This document shows, piece after piece, positions 35,887 through 45,044 of a DNA stretch of 64,000 bases. The stretch is from assembly GCA_946811695.1 (NCBI GenBank), contig OX328128.1, positions 31,225,915 to 31,289,914 on the forward strand. The letters run 5' to 3'. Made by a program: the position numbers and the translations under genes. The notes below the pieces were generated by a model, which ran no database searches, was not told where the DNA came from, and saw only the letters and a program-made list of their open reading frames with translations. Within the stretch, counting starts at the first letter, position 1. Each line of letters starts with the position of its first letter. The DNA is from Gonocerus acuteangulatus. Lineage: Eukaryota; Arthropoda; Insecta; Hemiptera; Coreidae.

Positions 35887-38800
35887 GAGTGAGAAATTAA
35901 CTGGCATCTGAACATACCAGTTCCAATAATCATAGCAGCCCGTACTTTGTAGTACAACCCTTCCTCATTGCCTTTGTTGGTGTGTGTCTCGATTCTTTTC
36001 CATACTACGTCCATCGAAGCTGTTAGTTGGAGGCCATAGGAGAATAGGATAGCCAGAGCAACTAGCGCTTTCACAGACTCCGCCAAACTGTAAACACAGG
36101 AAGAGAACCTTGTATCAAAATACTATCTGGAGGCCTGGTAAAGTAATATATTACTTGAAGAATGAACAAGACTTATATTGTTGTTTTTTGATAATAGAAT
36201 AAAAAGTACTGATTGCAGGATCTGGGTCATTTCAATCACATTTCCATTTCTTAATACGTGGTGTGATTTGAAATGAGAGTATCATTTTGGTTTTAAATGG
36301 AAACAATTTCCTGGTATTTTTCTTAAATTGACCAACTAATTTACTGTTAGAAAGTCTGTAACTGTATATCTAAGCAGATTCCTCAGCTATGTGGTTAGTT
36401 TCCCACGTATTTAAGTTAACCTACATAAATACAAAATAAAAGTCTGACTCCCAGGAACTGCCTCATCTTAGCACGTTTCCGTTCATATCCCTAGTTTCAT
36501 TAGTAAAGGAATAGAAGCAGTTGTTGGTAGGTTTTGATCTTTATTGAAAAATATAAAATAAAATCTATGGGTTCTGAAATGTGAAATTTTCTAGTCAGTA
36601 CTTCCAGATAGGGTCATCATAAGCGACTTTCCTCCGAAAGGAGGAAGATATAAAACGCGCTAATAAATTTAAATAGTTTTGCTCTATAATTAGCTTACTC
36701 AATTGTAAAATATGTTATTTATTTTTTTCTTCCGGAGGATACCCCAACCTCTAATGGATCAATTTTTTAGCACTTTCCTCCGAAGGAAAGTAGCTATTGA
36801 GGTTGGACTCATGACGGAATTTTTGAAAAATTTCTTCAAATCTTTATCGATCCTACCTAGTAGACACCGAAAATGACCCCCGTTAAAATTTATATATATA
36901 TATGTGTGTCTGTTAACACGATAGCGGCCAGAGTTTTTGTTTTTTCGTCACGAAACTTGGTATATAGCATTCAATTAGCAAACGATTGAACGAGTTCGTT
37001 AACCACCAAAGTCGGTCCACCGGAAGGGGGGGTTTACCCCGAACCCAAAACACTAATTTGACTATGTCAGCCGTAATATTTGTTATATTTCAACGAAACT
37101 TGGTATTCGTAGTGGTAATATAGAGAGAAAAGTGAGATATAAAAATGAACTAAATCGGTTCATTAGAAGGGGGGGTTTACTCCGGACCCACAATACCAAT
37201 TCGCCACTACCAGCCGTGATTTTTGGTATATTTCAATGAAACTCGGTATTCGTAGTGGTAATCCACAGGTAAATAACTGTTGTAAAAATAAACTAAATCG
37301 GTTCATTAGGAGGGGGGGGGGTTTACTCCGGACCCACAATACCAATTCGCCACTACCAGCCGTACTTTTTGGTATATTTCGACGAAACTCGGTATTCGTA
37401 GTGGTAATCTACAGGTAAATATGTGTTGTAAAAATAAACTAAATCGGTTCATTAGAAGGGGGGGGGGTTTACTCTAGACCCAAATTCTTAATATACTCAT
37501 ACCTGTCGTAATTTTTGCTGTATTGTAACGAAACGCGGTATACGTCGTGGGTAACTCATGAGAAAGAAGTGTTGTAAAAATGAGCTGAATCGGTCAATCG
37601 GAAAGCGGGGGTTTAATTTGTAATATATTTCAATAGAAAAGCCCGTCAGACGTAGGTTCACAAAGCCGCCGCAAGGAGCGCTTTCTACCACTAGAGTGAC
37701 TGTATCCTGTTCCTGCATTAGATCAAAATACGATAATATGAGGTTTTTTGTATTTATTACGTAGTGTAATAGGTACCATGTGTAAACATAACTCTGGAAG
37801 CAAATTATTAATTGATCAGTTACTCATTACAAATTTAAAAGAGAACTATTCATGTTTTTATTTTATTTATGTAGGATATTTTAAGCAAATTGTTCTGGAA
37901 AGCAATCTACACTAACCAAATTCTGAGGAAAGTGCTTAGTTATGCAGCTCCTGCGTGACGGACTTTTTCTTCTTCTTCTGATAACATTATACTTATTAGT
38001 TGGGCAAGACATTTACCCAGTATTGTTGCAAGGAATTAAAAATTATGACCGTTATGGGCAAGTTTATAATTTGATGTCAGGGGAAATCCACCATTCCTAA
38101 TGGACCATTATAGTTTATCTATACAACACATCTTCAGCACGATGTATACGAACTATTGTTTTAATATAATAATAATTATAACTGTTAGAAGCATATTAAT
38201 AATTTGGACCTGGAATGACCACCCCCTCGCCCCTTCAGATTGCATAATTTTGCTGATTAACGAACTCGTCGAATCATTTATTAATGGTAAAAAAAAAAAA
38301 AAGTGTTGCCACATTATATAAAAATACGTATATATATATATAACCTAGTGTGTGGCATGCCGCACCCTATGTAACTTGAAAATAAAATATATGAGGACTG
38401 AATAGAGCTGTTACCAACTAACTAAAACTTCTTAGTCTTCATCTTAGGATCTACACAATAAATATATATGTACATATGGGGAGTGAGTTTGCCTCAGCGG
38501 TAGAGCACTCGACTAATGTTATGTTACCCGAGTCCAAAACTTGGACGCGCATTAAAGATTTTAACTTTTAGTTTCATTGTTCGAGGGTCGGATTCGGGAT
38601 CCCAGACTCCCCTAGGCTCACTGAGCCTTTAATGCTGTACCTGCAAAGGAGAAAAGCAGACAGCCAGTGCATAGATGGACAATCCTTCCTACTTAAAGTG
38701 CCATATGACCAAGAATCAGATATCTCTACTATATCAGCCTCTCTATGCCCTTGTCGCATGTTATGGGATTGATTATATATATACATTGGTCGACATCATA

Positions 38801-38952
38801 AGAGGGCTTCATTCATGATAGGAAAGAGGTAATGTGTTAGAAAACAAATTATATTCTGGGCATTGTAAAATAAAACATATAACCAAAATAATATGGCTAA
38901 TGATTTTAAAAATTAACACTATTTATTTTAGACTTACATTAAGAAAATCTTA

Positions 38953-39006
<54 letters not shown>

Positions 39007-42000
39007 AGGATTGTTACTTACGCATCTTGAGGCAAATTGAGGGTTATGCTTGCCTCAGCAGCATCTCCGAACTTGAGGTATCCAAATAAACCCACAGCTG
39101 TGAAGAGCGAGACAACAATAACCATTGCAGTTGTGAGTACACCTGGACATCCGAGGAAGTGGCTTGGCGTTTTCATTGAGTTCTCTATTGGCAGGATCTA
39201 AAAAGTATTTTACCAATTATATGTATATGAAACTATTATTTTATTAACTATTAAGCGCCAAAAATCTGTGCCTAGAGTTGTTGGTTCAATTCCCATTACG
39301 GGTGGTGGCTTTTCTTTCGTAAAACAGGAATTGCATCAGCTCTACCCTCAGTAGAAAATGATGTTAACCTGTAGATAACCCATTAAAAAAACTATGCAGT
39401 TTATTTAAATTTTAACACCCATTTACTCACTACTAGACCAATAAGATTTCGAATTTTTCGACACCTACCTTCACTTGATTAATGTATTAGTCAGTCAATG
39501 ATTCATGATTGGACACATATTAGAAAATGAATATCAATAATCAATACAAACGTTCTGTATTACATTTTTATTTTCGTTTGGCGAATCTGCCAGATCTAAA
39601 AAATAAGTGCTAAAAAATAGTGTACATGGTGAACATATCAGTCTATCATTTATTTATTTAAATTTTAATGTCCATTATTATTAACTAAGAATTTTGGGAC
39701 AAGTCGTCTATAAGTTTCCACCCTTTTCAGGCCAGGATAGGGATGATGCCTTTTCTTTTTTCAGAAGAAAAGCCACCACCCCATAGTGGGAATTGAACCC
39801 ACCCAATTATGACGTCCTTAAAAATCTTGTGCGATCAGAGCCACAACTAACAGTGGATCGGATGGCAGAGAGAATTGATTCAACTCAAAGATTAGAAAAC
39901 TGCTTTCAAACGGCGAGTGTCCAAAAGTGTTGTTTTATCTTGATATTGCTAGACGACTTATGGCTCGAACAACGCTACATAAAATGATTGAATTTATTTG
40001 AGAGCTTTAGTCGCATCCTACTTTTTTCCTCGACATTGCCCTAAGATATTTTCACTTATTTCGTGTCTTACAAAATGTTTTACTCGGGAAAAACCAGAGT
40101 CTTTGTACAGCAAAGAAATTTAAAAGCTACCTGGAAGAGGGTGAGCTATAGTGAAGACAAATATTTCATTTTGATTAAATGGTGAAGGGTATTAACTTAT
40201 AAATCAAATCATGTTGAGGAATATCCCTTCAGAATTCTTATATAACTTTATTACTTCAATGCAACGTTTCAGACTACTTTTCCGCCTTCAGGAAAGCTAA
40301 TTTACACACTAACCGTGTCCCATCAATAAATAAAATAAAATTTAACATCTCATAATAAAAACAAAAGGGCAACACCAGAAGTTGTTATTTAGTAATGGAC
40401 CTTGATAAGGAATCAAGTCCATTACTAAATAACAAATTTATAAATTCTCATTAGCTCACAGCCATTTTACAAGAAACTTATCAAAGATACAATACATGAC
40501 AAATATTTAATTTATTAAAATGTTAAATTGTGTATTATTTACAATATTTAAAAATTTCCCCAAAAAACGCATAAATGTTCAGGCCGACTCTAGCCATTAA
40601 ATTTAAAAGAATATTATGAAAATGCTTCAAGTTAGAATAGTTATTTTGGTGACTTACCGTCCCTATGCCTTCCATTCCGAAGAGTACCGTCGAGAAGAAG
40701 AGCGGTATCTGTGTGATGGGAGCCACCGCTGGCCTCGAAGATAGAGGAGGCAGGTCTTGAAAGATATAGTAGAACGTCAGGCAGAATCCTACCAACAGAA
40801 GGACATTAGCAAGCGCGCTGAAAGGCACGAGGTACTTCATGTTCCTCACGATGCCCACTAGGAAGATAGGAACTGCCACTGCAAGGATGTAAATACGGAT
40901 ATTGTAGTCTACGTCTAAATGGCTTTCGACGATCTGGAAAAAAACATATAATTTTTAAAATTATTCTTTTCTACATTAATATACTTTACTATGAAAAATC
41001 CTATTTTCACAGTAACCACATCATCTTAGGCATGTTTCCTTATAATGATAACCCTTGGTGTGATTTGTAAAACTTAGATAACAAAATCTCATAATTTCAG
41101 ACAACTCTATACTTTCTTATTTATACATACATTTGTGAGGCTGCTATTATGGCAATTTGCCACAAAACTAAGATTTAAATTCAATATTTTTAGTTCTTAA
41201 CACATTGGCTTCGGTACGGGGGACAATTCACTTTATCGTTATTATAGTCATCTAATAAGTTTGTTCAAGGCCTAACATTTTGTTATAAAAATTACTATAA
41301 ATTAACTTGTCTCGTTTTGTGAAATAAAGCTAATTGGGTAATTTTCTATACAAAAATAAATTGAAAAATATAGATGGTATGTTCTCTCTATTTAAAGTTA
41401 TCCCTTACTTTTTCAAAAGTAGATGCTACGAGTATAATATAGACAGTGTTGACGCCATAGTAGGTGAAGAACATGAAGCCTTCCACACTGTTCCTGGAAA
41501 TAAAATAATATTCATTAAATAGTAATACAATAATATTTTCATTTGATTTCAAATTAAAAAAAAAAGTTATTCTTTGAAAAAATATTTCTAAATTATCTAG
41601 GGTAGCCCATTCACTCAACTCAAGTTTGAGCCCTGGACACATACTTTATTTTATCTTCTTGTATATTTGTTAATTTCATATATAGACTCTTCCTTTTTTG
41701 GCCCATCCAGCCTTTAATGGGCACTGGCTAAGAGGAAAACCTGGTAGGAACTGAAATGTGGACATCACTTATCGGCACCTTCGGATTGCATCATAATGCT
41801 GAGGTCATAAGCGGGTTTCCTCTCTATGGAGGGAGGGAGGAAACGTGATAAAAAGAAGTTGCATTTTTTAAATATTCTATAATACTCTGTAGAAAAATTA
41901 AGTTGTATGCTGAGGGAAGATAGTTATTTATTTAATTTAAATTTTAACGTCCATTTATTATTAACTACGAATTTTAGGACGGGTTATGTATAGGTTACCA

Positions 42001-43228
42001 CCCTTTTCTAGCCAGGATAGGGGTGATGCCTTTTCTTTTTTCGAAAGAAAAGGCACCGCCCCTAGTGGGAATCGAACCCACGACCTTTGGCACGGAGTGT
42101 TAAGAGCTCACGCCTTAACCCTCACGGCTCACCGGGTCTCCGGAAGATAGTTACATGATGAATGTGAACAAACGTTTACTAAAAAATTTATTAAAATTGT
42201 ATTTATTAGTAAACGTTTGTTTACATGATGAATGTGAACAAACGTTTACTAATAAATACAATTTTAAAATATATTATTTTTCCTAGTTGTTCATTAGATT
42301 TCAAAAGTTCTGTGTGTCTAAGTGTTCTTAACCCTTAATTAGTGGCGTGCTTTTTCTAAAGTAAAGTAGGGTAAAGTAATTTAAATAAACAATAATATTT
42401 ATTGAAATACAAAGATTTCAAAGGGCAAAGATCGAATAAACAAATACATTCGGGTCAATATGACCCGACGCCATTAATTAAGGGTTAAAACTAGACATGG
42501 GCATAATTTATTTGAAATAATATTTTCAAAATAAATCATGAAATAACCTTAACAGATTATTTCAGAAATAATTTATTTTATCGTTTTTTTTTTAATATTA
42601 TTTCTGAAATAATTATTTCAGGAAATAAATTATTTCATGATTGATGAGATATTTATTTTTGAAATGATTATTTGATCAAATAATATATTCTGATATCTTA
42701 ATTTATGCGAGAATTTCATCTAAATACATGTTTTCCTGTCAAGCCTCATTGAGCTGAAGTTGAAAAAAATGATTTTAAAGTCTGAGTAGCTGGAACTTCA
42801 TTTAAATTGTTTATGAAACATATGCAATTAGTGTAAAAAGTATTGGAACACCCATGAATATTTTACTTTTTTAACATTTGTGACTAAAATAGTGGTGCTT
42901 TAGGTAAACAGAAGGTATCAATAACACGGTGATAAGCTATATTTGAAATATTCCCTGAAAATCAACATCATACAATGGCATTTGTGTTATTGGTTTACAT
43001 TTTAACAATAAAATGCAATATTCTATGCTTAAAAAGTATTGGAACACCCGATTTCTTTACTATTGCAGCTGAACTTTGTCCGGTAGCATGGCCCGGTGTC
43101 TTATGTGTTTGAATCAGATTGGTTTAGTTCAATTTTTTGATGGTAGCCAGAGAGGAAAATAAACCTCACTTAAAATACAAAATCTTATTATTACAATTCA
43201 CAGTGAGCTCAAATGTTTGAGCGCCGTG

Positions 43229-43269
<41 letters not shown>

Positions 43270-44989
43270 AACCATTTCCATTATTCTCATCCATTACAAT
43301 CGTTATTTCATTATGAATTTACTTTGGAAATAATTATTTTGCTTTTCTGTGAAATAATTTATTTCATAAATAAAAAATACTGAAATATCAATGATCAAAT
43401 AGTTATTTCAGAAATAAAGCTTTTAGAAATATGTGGATTTATTTCAAAGAATGATCAAATTTTCAAATAATTATTCAAGGAATAAATACATCTAGTTATC
43501 TGATGAAGATTGTTTTATTTAACTATGAAATAACATTTAAAGAATTTCCATTATTTCGGAAATAATTATTTCATGAATAACCATTTTATTTATTCGAGAA
43601 ATAAACTATTCCAGTAGTGCCCCGGTCTACTTAAAAACACAGTAGACAACATAAACTACTAAAAAAATGTTCAATAATACCTGACAAAATTAGCGTAGCG
43701 GCTGAATTTCTTGTTGGCACAGTACCTCAAACTTTGCTCACAGGTTTCAGTGTAGCCGAGGAACGGTTTGTTCAACATTGCGCATAAATCTTGTGAGCAC
43801 TTTACCTGCAATAAAATTGATTAATTGTTATAAATTACTAATGACGAATACTGATTTTTCTTAACACTTTTCTGGGCATGGTTTACTACGTCTAGTTAGT
43901 ACATACTTAACCCTAGGATGCTCGAGGACATCCATAAAATTAAGAAAAATCTGTTTGTGTAATTAATAATACAATTTTTGTTTCACCGCAAACATTTTTT
44001 TTTTTTTTTTGTCGCGGGTGCTTCAAGAGCCCTCCTCCCTTGAGAAGGTATGCAGTCCTGTAAAGACAAGTACCCAAGGGGGGCTCTACGAGCTCTAGAA
44101 ATATTAAAATTAATTATTAAATCATTAATTTCATCAGAGTGCTATTGGCCTCGGCAGTCGATGCACTTAAAATTAACCAAAAAAAAAAAAAAAATTAATT
44201 TCATCACTACCATAATTATGGCCATCATAAGGAAGGTCTAAATTATAATGCAGAAATGGGGGATAATTTTTGGTTTAACCCTTAAATAGTAACATACAAA
44301 TTTTGAACGTTTTAAGTAACATGCGGTAAAAATGCGGTACCGGTGTGCACGGTAAAAAAGTTCTTGGGGCATTTTTTTAAATTTAAACTGTAAATAATAA
44401 ATGAATGGCTGATTATAACATGTGTTTGGGAACCTAACATGGGAAAAAAATTTTATGCAATTGTAGGGATGGAAACATTTGCTAAAAGGCTTGAAACTAA
44501 AGTATACGTTAAAAAAAGACGTGTGCGTACGTCCGCTCTAGGAGAGAGAGTTGGGTCTCTGTGTGGGTACCTGTGGAGGGAGTAGGTAGCAGATCCACCC
44601 CCACCTTTAACGACATTACTCTCCCTAGCCTGCATCACATTGATAAGGTTAATTCTTCCAAAAAGACTAATTTATTGTACAATAAACACTAAACAAAACC
44701 AAAAAAAAAAAAAAATAGTAATATAGAAAATGCAAAAATTTTACAATTAATTTTTTAGTTGAAAATAATAAGTTAGAGAAATTTAACAAGGAATGTTAGT
44801 AAAAATTAATGCTCAAAATGATTAAATATTTTTTCACTTTCTTTTTGTGTAAAAGTTCTCTTTTGTTCTATAAATAAGCACAAAAAGACAAAAGCATATT
44901 TTTATAGAAATTACATAGGAGTGAATCACTCAAGAAGTTGGGGGCCTCAGAGCCCCTTCTTGGGAAAGCTATGTATGTATGTATGTATG

Positions 44990-45044
<55 letters not shown>

